Positions 1 to 11,460 of a DNA stretch of 64,000 nt are shown here, piece after piece. The first letter of the stretch is position 1; each line of letters opens with the position of its first letter. Source of the stretch: a beta proteobacterium AAP99. GTDB taxonomy: Bacteria; Pseudomonadota; Gammaproteobacteria; Burkholderiales; Burkholderiaceae_C. Location: the NCBI GenBank assembly GCA_001295775.1, contig LJIA01000006.1, forward strand, positions 62,001 through 126,000, read 5' to 3'. Made by a program: the position numbers and the translations under genes. A model generated the notes under the pieces. That model searched no databases. It was not told the origin of the DNA and was given only the letters and a program-made list of their open reading frames with translations.

Positions 1-711
1 GGCATAGCGCGCGGCCAGCGGCGCCAGCCCGCCCACCTGCATCTGAAAGCCGGCATAACTGCGCTGCATGAACAGCCAGACCACAGGCACCAGCAGCAGC
101 GCCAGCGCAAAGCCCAAGTGCAGGCGCGAGCCCTCCAGCAGCAGCGGCAAGCTGGCTGCGGGTTCAAACATCTTGGTCTGCGGGAAGTTGAAGGCCATGG
201 GGTCCTTCCACGGCCCGAACACCAGGTAATTGAGCAGCTGCTGCGCCACGTACACGAGCATCAGGCTCACCAGGATCTCGTTGGCGTTGAAGCGGTCCCG
301 CAGAAGCGCAGTGATCGCCGCCCAGGCCATGCCGCCCGCAATGCCGGCCAGCAGCACCAGCACCAGCCAGCCCTGCCCGGCCTCTGGCCCGAGCTGAATG
401 GCGAGCCAGCCGCCGCCCATGGCCCCGGCCAGAAACTGCCCTTCTGCGCCGATGTTCCAGACATTTGCCCGGAAGCACAGCGCCAGGCCGAGCGCGCACA
501 GGATCAGCGGCGTGGCCTTTACGGCCAGCTCGGTCAGCGCGTAGCGGCTCTTGATCGGCTCCCAGAAGAAGGTGGCCAGGCTCTGCAGCGGGTCCTTGCC
601 CAGCGCCGAGAACAGCAAGGCCCCAATGAGCGCCGTGAGCAGCACGGCGACCACGGGCGAGGCCCAGGCCCAGCCGCGCGAGGGCACGGCACGGGGTTCA
701 AGCCGCAGCAT
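1..711 (-). CDS. ABC transporter permease, BMP/nucleoside-simple sugar type (3' end outside window)
   Basis: Inner-membrane permease of an importer of the BmpA-linked nucleoside/simple-sugar class. Translation from the ATG at 711 begins MLRLEPRAVPSRGW. It then gives several hydrophobic segments and the stretch FRANVWNIGAEGQ, which is typical of this permease family just after the first membrane helices. About 237 residues are present, against roughly 350 for the family, so the C-terminus lies beyond base 1. It overlaps the upstream ATPase gene by 14 bases (698-711), which implies translational coupling. The substrate is not determinable here; purine nucleosides or bases are the usual guess for this class. 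Confidence 0.85.
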   Translation of the reverse strand, partial: MLRLEPRAVPSRGWAWASPVVAVLLTALIGALLFSALGKDPLQSLATFFWEPIKSRYALTELAVKATPLILCALGLALCFRANVWNIGAEGQFLAGAMGGGWLAIQLGPEAGQGWLVLVLLAGIAGGMAWAAITALLRDRFNANEILVSLMLVYVAQQLLNYLVFGPWKDPMAFNFPQTKMFEPAASLPLLLEGSRLHLGFALALLLVPVVWLFMQRSYAGFQMQVGGLAPLAARYA

Positions 712-2242
712 GGGCGGCCTCTGTTGTTGATGCGGCGCTCCACAACCCGCTCATCCACTGGCCGATCTGCTCGGTGCTGGCCTCGCGCGTGGCGATGCTG
801 GGCGAGAGTCGGCCGGCGGCCATCACATGCAGGCGGTCGGTCAGGGCAAAGAGCTCGTCCAGCTCCTCGCTGACCACCAGCACGGCACAACCGGCGTCGC
901 GCAGGGCGAGCAGTTCGCGGTGGATCTGCGCTGCGGCACCCACGTCCACCCCCCAGGTGGGCTGCGCCACTACCAGCACGGCCGGCTCGCTGCTGATCTC
1001 GCGGCCCATGATGAACTTCTGCAGGTTGCCGCCCGACAGACTGCGCGCTGCCGCGCCGCTGCCGGCCGCCTTGACGCCAAAGCGCTGGATCACCTCGGCC
1101 GCCAGACCGCGCACGGCCCCCCAACGCACCCAGCCGGCGCGCAGGGTCTGCGGCGTGCTGCGCGTGAGCAGCAGGTTGTCGTTCAGCGCAAGTGTGGGCA
1201 CCGCACCGCGCCCGAGGCGTTCTTCCGGCACGAAAGCGAGGCCCGCTGCACGGCGCCGCTGCACTCCGAGGTGGGCCACGCACTGCCCCTTGACGGTGAC
1301 GGCCGCTGCATCCAGCGTGCGCGGCAGCGGCTGCTCGCCCGACAGCGCCGCGAGCAGCTCGGCCTGGCCGTTGCCGGACACGCCGGCAATGCCGACGATC
1401 TCACCGGCCCGCACTTGAAGGTTCACGTCCTGCAGCGCCACGCCGAACGGCCCGCCGGCGGGCAGGCTCAATCCACGCACGGCCAGGGCCACGTCGCCGG
1501 GCGTACGGTCGTGGTGCTCCAGCACCGGCGGCTCGGCGCCGATCATCAGGCGCGACAGACTCGCCGTGGTTTCCTGACGCGGATCGACCCGACCCGTCAC
1601 CCGCCCACCACGCAGGATCGTGCAGGCGTCGCACAGGGCTTGGATCTCGTGCAGCTTGTGGCTGATGTAGAGGATGCTGCAGCCCTCGGCGGCCAGCTGG
1701 CGCAGGGTGACAAACAGGCGTTCCACGGCCTGCGGTGTGAGCACAGATGTCGGTTCATCCAGGATCAGCAGGCGCGGATTCGTCAGCAGCGCGCGAATGA
1801 TCTCCACGCGCTGGCGCTCACCCACCGACAGGGTGTGGACGGCGCGTGCCGGGTCCAGCGGCAGGCCGTAGCGCTCGCCAACCTCCGCCACGCGGCGGCT
1901 GATGGTTGCAAGGTCGTCCTGTCCGTCCAGCCCGAGCCAGACGTTCTCGGCGATGGTCAGCGTGTCAAACAGCGAAAAGTGCTGGAACACCATGGCCACG
2001 CCCTTGGCGCGCGCCGCACGTGGGTCATGCGCACCCAGGCTCTGCCCGTCGATCTCCATATGGCCGGCATCCGGCTGCACGGCGCCGTAGATGATCTTCA
2101 TCAGCGTGGACTTGCCCGCGCCGTTCTCGCCCAGCACGGCATGGATCTCGCCGGGGGCCACGGTGAGGTCGATGCCGTCATTGGCCACCAGGCTGCCGTA
2201 GCGCTTGCTGATGCCGGAGAGGAGGAGCCGCGGTGCAGTCAT
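698..2242 (-). CDS. ABC transporter ATP-binding protein with two nucleotide-binding domains
   Basis: A 514-residue cytoplasmic energising subunit with tandem ABC domains, as in nucleoside/simple-sugar importers. Domain 1 has Walker A GENGAGKS (near residue 38), signature LSVGERQ and Walker B LLILDEPTS. Domain 2 begins near residue 255 with a degenerate Walker A (GVSGNGQAE) and carries the signature LSGGNLQKF. A strong second-domain signature with a weak Walker A is normal for this family. The gene is the first visible of the transporter operon and is divergent from coxS across 261 bp. A substrate-binding lipoprotein (BmpA) is not seen and may lie beyond the left edge. Confidence 0.93.
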   Translation of the reverse strand: MTAPRLLLSGISKRYGSLVANDGIDLTVAPGEIHAVLGENGAGKSTLMKIIYGAVQPDAGHMEIDGQSLGAHDPRAARAKGVAMVFQHFSLFDTLTIAENVWLGLDGQDDLATISRRVAEVGERYGLPLDPARAVHTLSVGERQRVEIIRALLTNPRLLILDEPTSVLTPQAVERLFVTLRQLAAEGCSILYISHKLHEIQALCDACTILRGGRVTGRVDPRQETTASLSRLMIGAEPPVLEHHDRTPGDVALAVRGLSLPAGGPFGVALQDVNLQVRAGEIVGIAGVSGNGQAELLAALSGEQPLPRTLDAAAVTVKGQCVAHLGVQRRRAAGLAFVPEERLGRGAVPTLALNDNLLLTRSTPQTLRAGWVRWGAVRGLAAEVIQRFGVKAAGSGAAARSLSGGNLQKFIMGREISSEPAVLVVAQPTWGVDVGAAAQIHRELLALRDAGCAVLVVSEELDELFALTDRLHVMAAGRLSPSIATREASTEQIGQWMSGLWSAASTTEAAHAAA

Positions 2243-2503
2243 TTTGACGTTCTGATGAAGGCGCGGATTGTATTGAGCGGCCCTGGGTCAGCCTGCCGCA
2301 GGACATTCCCGCAGGCCCGCACCGCGCTTTGCTGCACCACGCCTTGCCAAGCACCGAGGCGGTGTGTTCAATCGGTCGGCTGTTGTTGATTCGTCTCCAA
2401 GAACAAAGTTGTTGGTCGGCCCGCGTGCTGACCTCGCCTATCCCGGCAAGATCCAAACGGCTGCGCGCGCAAGGCGGCAGCCTGCAACAACGAGGAGGAA
2501 GAC

Positions 2504-2977
2504 ATGTCCGTGTCCGTCAACATCACGGTGAACGGCAAGGCCGCGGCCGCGCAGATCGATCCGCGCATGCTGCTGGTGCAGTTCATCCGCGAGCACCTCG
2601 CCCTCACCGGCACCCATGTAGGTTGCGACACCGGCCAGTGCGGCGCATGCACCGTGCTGGTCAACGGCCAGGCCATGAAGGCCTGCACCGCGCTGGCCGT
2701 GCAGTTCGACGGCGCAAGCGTCACGACCATCGAAGGCCTGGCCAAGGCCGACGGCACCCTGCACCCGATGCAGGAAGCCTTCCGCCAATGCCACGGCCTG
2801 CAGTGCGGCTTCTGCACCCCAGGCATGGTCATGAGCGCCGTGGACCTGTGCAACAAGCAGCCCAACGCCAGCGAAGGCGAGATCCGCCACATGCTCGAGG
2901 GCAACATCTGCCGCTGCACGGGCTACCACAACATCGTCAAGGCTGTGCAGCAGGGTGCTGCCGGCATGCGTGCCTGA
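2504..2977 (+). CDS. coxS: Molybdenum hydroxylase small [2Fe-2S] subunit (CoxS-like)
   Basis: A 157-residue iron-sulfur subunit that passes electrons from the molybdenum subunit to the FAD subunit. Two cluster sites are visible: a plant-type ferredoxin motif [11 protein letters not shown] (residues ~41-51) with its distal Cys in MKACT, and the alpha-helical motif CGFCTPGM...CRCTGYHNI (~101-145). Length and cysteine pattern match the xanthine-dehydrogenase/CO-dehydrogenase family. A strong ribosome site (AGGAGGAAG) precedes the ATG. It is first of a tightly spaced operon, 17 bp before coxL. Confidence 0.95.
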   Translation: MSVSVNITVNGKAAAAQIDPRMLLVQFIREHLALTGTHVGCDTGQCGACTVLVNGQAMKACTALAVQFDGASVTTIEGLAKADGTLHPMQEAFRQCHGLQCGFCTPGMVMSAVDLCNKQPNASEGEIRHMLEGNICRCTGYHNIVKAVQQGAAGMRA

Positions 2978-2994
2978 AGGAAAGGACGACCAAA

Positions 2995-5376
<2,382 letters not shown>

Positions 5377-5391
5377 ACCGGGAGAACACGC

Positions 5392-6183
5392 ATGTACGCA
5401 TTCGAATACACCCGCGCCGGCACGGTCGCCGAGGCCGCCTCCAAGGTCGGTGGCGGCAAGTTCCTTGCTGGCGGGCAAAGTCTGGTTGGCGCCATGAAGC
5501 TGCGCCTGGCGCAGCCCGGCAATCTGGTCGATCTGGCCGGGGTCAAGGAACTCGCCGGCATCTGCATGGATGGCAATGACGTGGTGGTCGGCGCCATGAC
5601 CCGCCACGCAGATGTGGCGAGCAACGCAGATGTACAGCGCGCCTGCCCTGCGCTGGCCGAACTGGCCGGCGGCATTGGCGACCGGCAGGTCCGGGCGATG
5701 GGCACGATCGGCGGGTCCCTGGCCAACAGCGACCCCGCCGCCTGCTACCCGGCGGCGGTGTTGGGGCTGGGTGCCACGGTCGTGACGAACACGCGGCGCA
5801 TTGCGGCGGACGACTTCTTCAAGGGCATGTACGAGACCGCGCTGGCAGAAGGCGAGCTGATCACCAGCGTACGCTTTCCGAGCGTGGCCAAGGCGGCCTA
5901 CATCAAGTTCGTCAACCCGGCTTCACGCTTTGCACTGGTGGGCGTGTTCGTCGCGCAGACCGCAGGCGGCGTGCGCGTGGCCGTGACCGGCGCAGCAGGC
6001 TGCGTGTTCCGCAGCAAGGAGCTGGAAGCGGCGCTTGCCAAGAGTTTCACGCCGGAGGCCGCCAAGGCCGTGAAGCTCTCGGCCGACGGTCTGAACGGCG
6101 ACCTGCACGCCACACCCGAGTACCGCGCGCACCTGATTCCGGTGCTGGCCGCGCGGGCGGTGGAGGCGGCGAGCAAGCGATGA
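5392..6183 (+). CDS. coxM: Molybdenum hydroxylase FAD-binding medium subunit (CoxM-like)
   Basis: A 263-residue FAD subunit completing the S-L-M trimer. It starts with the family pattern MYAFEYTRAGT and has the two FAD-contact motifs: AGGQSL (residues ~29-34) and a TIGGSLANSDPA segment near residue 105. It lies 15 bp after coxL with a ribosome site (GGGAGAAC). The order S-L-M rather than M-S-L is one of the arrangements seen for form II clusters. Confidence 0.94.
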   Translation: MYAFEYTRAGTVAEAASKVGGGKFLAGGQSLVGAMKLRLAQPGNLVDLAGVKELAGICMDGNDVVVGAMTRHADVASNADVQRACPALAELAGGIGDRQVRAMGTIGGSLANSDPAACYPAAVLGLGATVVTNTRRIAADDFFKGMYETALAEGELITSVRFPSVAKAAYIKFVNPASRFALVGVFVAQTAGGVRVAVTGAAGCVFRSKELEAALAKSFTPEAAKAVKLSADGLNGDLHATPEYRAHLIPVLAARAVEAASKR

Positions 6184-6190
6184 GGCCCGC

Positions 6191-7099
6191 TTGAGCGAAC
6201 AGGCAGCTACTGCCCAGGGGGCGCCGACGAGTGTCGACGCCCTCTCCACGCTGCTTGATGCCCACGACTACCTCGCTAGCCGCGCACTGGCCACCACCGC
6301 TTTTCTGGCGCTGAACCTCGGCAAGCCCATGCTGCTGGAAGGCGAGGCCGGTGTGGGTAAGACCGAGATTGCCAAGACCCTGGCGCGCGCGCTGAACAAG
6401 CGCCTGGTGCGCCTGCAGTGCTACGAAGGTCTGGACACGGCGAGCGCCGTGTACGAATGGAACGTGCCGCGCCAGCTGATGGAGATTCGCCTGGCCGAAG
6501 CGGCCGGCGAGAGAGACCGGCAGCAGCTCTCGCGCGGCATCTACCAGCCGGCGTTTCTTGAAAAGCGCGCGCTGCTGCAGGCCATCGATCCCCCCGAAGG
6601 CGAAGCGGCACCCGTGCTCTTGATCGATGAACTGGACCGGGCCGACGAACCCTTTGAGGCCTATCTGCTCGAGCTGCTCGCTGAATATCAGGTGACGATT
6701 CCGGAGCTGGGCACGGTGCGGGCAAAAGAACGCCCGGTCGTCATCATCACCAGCAACCGCACGCGCGAGATCCACGATGCATTGCGCCGGCGCTGCCTGT
6801 ACCACTGGGTGGACTATCCGGACACGGCGCGCGAACTCGCGATCCTCAAGCGCAAGCTGCCCGCCCTGCCCGAGGCGCTGGCGCGGCAGGTGGTGCACTT
6901 CAGCCAGAAGCTGCGCGCGCTCGATCTCTACAAGGCGCCGGGCATTGCCGAGGCGATCGACTGGGCCGAGGCACTCATCGCGCTGGACGCCGCCGCGCTG
7001 GACCCCGAGGTGATCTCCGACACGCTCGGCGTGCTGCTCAAGTACCAGGACGACGTGACGGCATTGAACCGTGAGCGCATTGCCGAGCTGTTGAGCTGA
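6191..7099 (+). CDS. coxD: MoxR-type AAA+ ATPase (CoxD-like)
   Basis: A 302-residue AAA+ ATPase thought to act in maturation of the molybdenum-copper or molybdenum active site together with the VWA protein CoxE. Walker A GEAGVGKT is near residues 52-59, Walker B VLLIDELDRAD near 143, and sensor 1 IITSNRTRE near 188. The start is a TTG at 6191, 7 bp after coxM; no in-frame ATG lies before the conserved N-terminal region. Its position between coxM and coxE agrees with the coxDEFG accessory genes described for CO-dehydrogenase clusters. Confidence 0.9.
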   Translation: MSEQAATAQGAPTSVDALSTLLDAHDYLASRALATTAFLALNLGKPMLLEGEAGVGKTEIAKTLARALNKRLVRLQCYEGLDTASAVYEWNVPRQLMEIRLAEAAGERDRQQLSRGIYQPAFLEKRALLQAIDPPEGEAAPVLLIDELDRADEPFEAYLLELLAEYQVTIPELGTVRAKERPVVIITSNRTREIHDALRRRCLYHWVDYPDTARELAILKRKLPALPEALARQVVHFSQKLRALDLYKAPGIAEAIDWAEALIALDAAALDPEVISDTLGVLLKYQDDVTALNRERIAELLS

Positions 7100-7107
7100 G
7101 CCCGGGC

Positions 7108-8289
7108 ATGGACCTGCATCCGCTCACCGAAGCACACGTCAAGGCCGGTGAGCCGCTGCTGGTGGATGTGTTTGATGCCCAGGGTCGCCTGCTGCTCAAG
7201 GCGGGCGCCACCCCCTCGGGTGCGCAGCTGGCACGCCTGCTCGAACATGGTCTGTATGCAGACCCCGTTGCGCTCGAAGCTGCGCTGCCCGGTTCGGTGT
7301 CGGGCGGCATGGCAGCGCCGGAGATTGCGGGCACCGAGCTGCGGGTGGTGCAGATGGTCGCGCAGGCCAAGCGGGATCTTGAGGCCTGGCAGACCGCGGC
7401 GCTGGCAGGCATTACCGATCGGCCTGCGCTCGAAGCCATCGCCCGCAGCTTGGAGCGGGCATCCGGGTTGGATGCCGATGCATGCATGGGGCAGATCAGC
7501 TTTGACCGGCCGCCCAGCTACGCTGCCCGCCATGCCGTGGACACTGCCCTGCTCGGAGCACTCGTGGCGCAACAGCTGGGCCACGCGGCAGAGGAGCGCG
7601 CGCTGCTAATCCGCGCTGCCATCACCATGAACCTGGGCATGGTGGGTCTGCAGGACGCGCTCTATGCGCAGAGCACGCCGCTCAGCGCCGAACAGCTGAC
7701 GCTGATCCGCCAGCATCCGGAACACAGTGCGGCGCTTCTGCAGGCGCTCGGCGTGCAGGACGCACGCTGGCTCAACATCGTCCGTCAACACCACGAGGCG
7801 GCGGAAGGCAGCGGCTACCCGGCCGGGCTGCAAGCCGACGCCATCGACCCGCTGGCGCGCTGCATTGCCGTTGCCGACCAGATCTGCGCCCTGCTCAGCG
7901 AACGCGCGCACCGCGATGCCATCAACCCGATGCGCGCCGTGCAGAAGCTGACTCAGGCGCCGCCCAAGAGCCTGAGCAGCGAGACCTCGGGTGCATTGGT
8001 ACAGCTGATGACGCCCTGCCCGCCGGGCGCGGTCGTGCGCCTGCACTCGGCCGACACGGGCGTGGTGGCGCGGCGCACCCGCCATGCAGACTCGCCCATC
8101 GTCATGGTGTTTCTGAACCGCATGAACAAGCGCTTCGACCCGCCGCTGCGCAAACCCAGCAGCGCAGACGCCAACCGCATCGTCGAGGCCCTGCCGCAGA
8201 ACGCGATTGATCCGCGCCCGCTGGCCAGCGCCATCTGGGACGAAGTGATCGATTCCGCAGCCACCGCGGCCCCGGCACCGTCAGCCTGA
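7108..8289 (+). CDS. HD-GYP-like protein with degenerate catalytic residues
   Basis: A 393-residue protein whose middle (residues ~150-285) aligns by eye with HD-GYP cyclic-di-GMP phosphodiesterases. The GYP half is kept (HHEAAEGSGYPAGLQ, then VADQICAL). The metal-binding HDxGK stretch reads MNLGM, so the HD dyad and the following Lys are replaced, and hydrolysis is unlikely. It could be a binding or scaffold protein. It sits inside the cox operon, 8 bp after the MoxR gene and 4 bp before the VWA gene, where such a protein is not usually listed. The N-terminus (residues 1-140) has no domain I recognise. Confidence 0.8.
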   Translation: MDLHPLTEAHVKAGEPLLVDVFDAQGRLLLKAGATPSGAQLARLLEHGLYADPVALEAALPGSVSGGMAAPEIAGTELRVVQMVAQAKRDLEAWQTAALAGITDRPALEAIARSLERASGLDADACMGQISFDRPPSYAARHAVDTALLGALVAQQLGHAAEERALLIRAAITMNLGMVGLQDALYAQSTPLSAEQLTLIRQHPEHSAALLQALGVQDARWLNIVRQHHEAAEGSGYPAGLQADAIDPLARCIAVADQICALLSERAHRDAINPMRAVQKLTQAPPKSLSSETSGALVQLMTPCPPGAVVRLHSADTGVVARRTRHADSPIVMVFLNRMNKRFDPPLRKPSSADANRIVEALPQNAIDPRPLASAIWDEVIDSAATAAPAPSA

Positions 8290-8293
8290 ACCC

Positions 8294-9547
8294 ATGCTCG
8301 TCCAGCTGCGCGGCACCGAGAAGCTTGCCGAGAACATCGTCTACTTCGCGCGCACCCTGCGCCGCGCCGGCCTGCCCGTGGGCACGGGGCAGATCGAGGA
8401 TGCGCAGGCGGCCGTTCGGGCGGCAGGCATCGAGTCGCGCGAGGTCGTCAAGGCGGCGCTGTGTGCCACGCTCGTCAAGCGCCATGAACATCTGCCGGTG
8501 TTCGAACAGGCCTTTGCCGTGTACTGGCAGAACCCGCGCCTAGCCGAGAAGATGATGCGCCTGCTGCTGCCCACCATCTACGGCCGCACCAGCCCCACCG
8601 CGCAGAAGCCGCCGGACCTCTTTGCCCGCGTGCAGCAGAGCCTGCGCGCGCCACGCCCCAGAGCGCCACAACTGCCGCAGGAGCAGGAGGAGGTGCAACT
8701 GGACGCGGCCATGAGGCTGTCGCCGCGCGAGCTGCTGGCGCACAAGGACTTTGAAACGCTCAACCTCGATGAGTTGGCCACGGTGCGCCGCGAGCTGCGC
8801 CGCATGCCCCTGCCCGCGCCTCTGGCCGCCAGCCGCCGCCCGCGTGCCAGCCGCGCCGCTGCAGCGCATGCCCGGGTGGACACGCGCCGCACGCTGGCGG
8901 CCATGACACGCACGGGCGAGCTGGCACAGCTGGCCTGGCGCGCGCCGCGCCCGCGCCGCCGGCCGCTGGTGGTGCTGGCAGACATTTCAGGCAGCATGGA
9001 CCGATATTCCCGCCTGCTGCTGCTCTTCTTGCACCGCCTGGCCAATGATGACGCGCGCGTGGAGGTGTTTCTGTTCGGCACGCGGCTGACGCGCATCACC
9101 CGGCAGCTCAGGCACCGGGACGTGGATGTGGCCCTGGCCCGCGCCGGCCGCGCGGCGCCGGACTGGGCCGGCGGCACACGGCTCACCAGCTGCCTGGCCG
9201 AGTTCAACCAACGCTGGGGCCGCCGCGTGCTGGCGGGCGGAGCGGTGACGCTGCTGATCTCCGACGGCCTGGATGCCGAGCTGGCCGACGAAGCGGGCAT
9301 GTCACACCTGAGCGATCAGGTCGAGCGGCTTGCGCTGTCCAGCCACCGCCTGCTCTGGCTCAACCCGCTGCTGCGCTATGCCGGCTTCGAGGCCAAGCCA
9401 CTCGGGGTGCGCGCCGTGCTGCCCCACGTGCACGCCCACCTGCCGGTGCACAATCTGGCGAGCGTGGCGCAGCTTGCGCAGGCCATCGACAGCCTGCGCG
9501 GCCGCCGCGCATTCCCTTCTCTTTCGCGACAGGACCGCCGCCCATGA
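8294..9547 (+). CDS. coxE: VWA-domain protein (CoxE-like)
   Basis: A 417-residue CoxE-like protein with a von Willebrand A domain. The metal-ion-dependent adhesion site DISGSM is at about residue 230, with the later Thr/Asp positions in WAGGTRLTSCL and LISDGLD. In CO-dehydrogenase clusters CoxE works with the MoxR ATPase CoxD in active-site maturation. The stop overlaps the start of the next gene by 4 bases (ATGA). Confidence 0.9.
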   Translation: MLVQLRGTEKLAENIVYFARTLRRAGLPVGTGQIEDAQAAVRAAGIESREVVKAALCATLVKRHEHLPVFEQAFAVYWQNPRLAEKMMRLLLPTIYGRTSPTAQKPPDLFARVQQSLRAPRPRAPQLPQEQEEVQLDAAMRLSPRELLAHKDFETLNLDELATVRRELRRMPLPAPLAASRRPRASRAAAAHARVDTRRTLAAMTRTGELAQLAWRAPRPRRRPLVVLADISGSMDRYSRLLLLFLHRLANDDARVEVFLFGTRLTRITRQLRHRDVDVALARAGRAAPDWAGGTRLTSCLAEFNQRWGRRVLAGGAVTLLISDGLDAELADEAGMSHLSDQVERLALSSHRLLWLNPLLRYAGFEAKPLGVRAVLPHVHAHLPVHNLASVAQLAQAIDSLRGRRAFPSLSRQDRRP

Positions 9548-10110
9548 AGATGTCTTCGGCCCGCTTCATCCCCGCCGCCCAGCAAGCCGTCTGGGATGCG
9601 CTGAATGATCCGGAGGTGCTCAAGGCCTGCGTGCCCGGCTGCGAGTCGATCGAGCGCGTCTCGGATACCGAGTTCACCGTGCAGATGACAGCCAAGGTCG
9701 GCCCCGTGAGCGCCAAGTTCAAGGGCCGCATCACACTTGCTGACGTCAACCCGCCCACGAGCTACACCCTGGCCTTCGACGGTCAGGGCGGCGTGGCCGG
9801 CTTTGGCAAGGGCAAGGCGGCTGTGGCGCTGTCGCCGGCCATCGAGTCTGGCGCCAAGGGCACGCAACTGGCCTACGACGTGGACGCGCAGGTCGGCGGC
9901 AAGCTCGCGCAGATCGGCAGCCGCCTGGTGGATGGTGCGGCGGCCAAGATGGCCGATGACTTCTTCGCCCGCTTTGGCGAGCGCTTTGCGGCGCATCCCG
10001 CCAGCGACGTCGCGACGGAACCCGATGGCGTGAAAGCGGCTCAAACGCCGGCGCCTGCGGGGCTGTGGGGCCGCATCAGCGCCTGGCTGCGGCGCCTTTT
10101 CGGGGTCTGA
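9544..10110 (+). CDS. coxG: CoxG-like SRPBCC-family protein
   Basis: A 188-residue protein of the CoxG/SRPBCC (START-like) superfamily, beginning MKMSSARFIPAAQQAVWDAL and continuing with LKACVPGCESIE, the family hallmark. The last ~35 residues form a proline-rich linker and a short basic tail (LWGRISAWLRRLFGV) that could anchor it at the membrane, as proposed for CoxG. It is coupled to coxE by an ATGA overlap. Confidence 0.9.
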   Translation: MKMSSARFIPAAQQAVWDALNDPEVLKACVPGCESIERVSDTEFTVQMTAKVGPVSAKFKGRITLADVNPPTSYTLAFDGQGGVAGFGKGKAAVALSPAIESGAKGTQLAYDVDAQVGGKLAQIGSRLVDGAAAKMADDFFARFGERFAAHPASDVATEPDGVKAAQTPAPAGLWGRISAWLRRLFGV

Positions 10111-10267
10111 ACACCCTGCTTTGCTCCAAATCTGTCCGATATTGATCTATTTTGCATCGATTTATCACTTGCAAGTGCCTGAAGAATAGCTGCAGACAAG
10201 CGGAAAGTCGCATTTGGAGTTCTTCTGACTTTTCTGGCCGATTTTGAAAACACCTACGTACCCCCTC

Positions 10268-11317
10268 ATGGATTCCGTTGACCTTGAAGTCCTGAAGACC
10301 AGCTGCGACTGGCTGGCCGCCGGCCGCCGCGTGCTGCTGGTCACCGTGGTCAAGACCTGGGGCTCCTCGCCGCGGCCGCCCGGCGCGCTGATGGCGATGC
10401 GCGACGACGGGCAGGTGGCCGGGAGCGTGTCCGGCGGCTGCATCGAAGACGACATGGTGGACCGCGTGCGCAAGGGCGGCATCCATGACGCCCTGCCCTA
10501 TGCCGTGACCTACGGCGTGAGCGCAGACGAAGCCCGCCGCTTCGGCCTGCCCTGCGGCGGCACCATCCAGCTCGTGATCGAGCCGCTTGCCGCACAGAGC
10601 CAACTGCCCGCGCTGCTCGCCCGCCTGCAGGCCGGCGAGCTGGTGCAGCGCACGCTGAGCATGGCCACCGGCGCAGCGACACTGGCCACAGCCGCGCCGG
10701 ACGCGCAGATGCACTTTGATGGCGACACGCTGACGAGCATCCACGGCCCGCGCTGGCGCCTGCTGCTCATCGGCGGCGGGCAGCTCTCCAGGTTCCTTGC
10801 GCAGATGGCCCTGGGCTGCGACTTCGACGTGACCGTCTGCGACCCGCGCGAGGAGTACAGCGAGCTCTGGGACGTGCCGCGCACCAGGCTCGTGCGCACC
10901 ATGCCCGACGACACCGTGCTCGCCATGAAGCTCAATGAGCGCTGCGCGGTGATCGCGCTCACCCACGACCCCAAGCTCGATGACCTCGCGCTCATGGAGG
11001 CGCTCAAGAGCCCGGCGTTCTACGTCGGTGCACTCGGCTCGCGCAGCAACAACGCCAAGCGCCGCGCCCGTCTGCTGGAGTTCGGCGTGACCGAGGCCGA
11101 GGGCGAAAAGCTCCACGGCCCGGTGGGCATCTACATCGGCAGCCGCACCCCACCGGAAATCGCCGTGTCCATCATGGCCCAGATCATCGCCGCCAAGAAC
11201 GGCGTGGACACCCGCAGCCTCACGAGCGTGGGCGAAGCCAAGGACGCGGCAGAGCTGACTGACAACTCGGGCTGCGTGATTCCGGATCGGGTGTACGGCG
11301 AACACACGCCGCGCTAG
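10268..11317 (+). CDS. XdhC/CoxF-family molybdenum cofactor maturation protein
   Basis: A 349-residue XdhC-type protein, believed to bind and insert the modified molybdenum cofactor into hydroxylases. The N-terminal XdhC/CoxI part has VVKTWGSSPRPPGALM and GSVSGGCIEDD. The C-terminal Rossmann part has LLLIGGGQLSRFLAQMA, and the end has GIYIGSRTPPEIAVSIMA. I place the start at ATG 10268; a TTG at 10244 would add eight residues. A 157-bp gap separates it from coxG, so it may have its own promoter, but orientation and function place it with the cox operon. Confidence 0.9.
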   Translation: MDSVDLEVLKTSCDWLAAGRRVLLVTVVKTWGSSPRPPGALMAMRDDGQVAGSVSGGCIEDDMVDRVRKGGIHDALPYAVTYGVSADEARRFGLPCGGTIQLVIEPLAAQSQLPALLARLQAGELVQRTLSMATGAATLATAAPDAQMHFDGDTLTSIHGPRWRLLLIGGGQLSRFLAQMALGCDFDVTVCDPREEYSELWDVPRTRLVRTMPDDTVLAMKLNERCAVIALTHDPKLDDLALMEALKSPAFYVGALGSRSNNAKRRARLLEFGVTEAEGEKLHGPVGIYIGSRTPPEIAVSIMAQIIAAKNGVDTRSLTSVGEAKDAAELTDNSGCVIPDRVYGEHTPR

Positions 11318-11460
11318 CAGCAACCGCCGGCGCCGAACTGGCCCGGACGCGCCAGCCGCACGGCGCACAGGCGCAGGTGTGATCGTTTAGCTTCGCCGCT
11401 TTGCTCGGCGCACGCCTAGCAGGTACGCGCCAGAGAACACCAAACCACAAGGGAGGGACA

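Noticed and set aside
827-2389. A 520-residue open frame antisense to the ABC ATPase gene
   Set aside because: High-GC shadow of a gene with clear Walker and signature motifs; no domain of its own.
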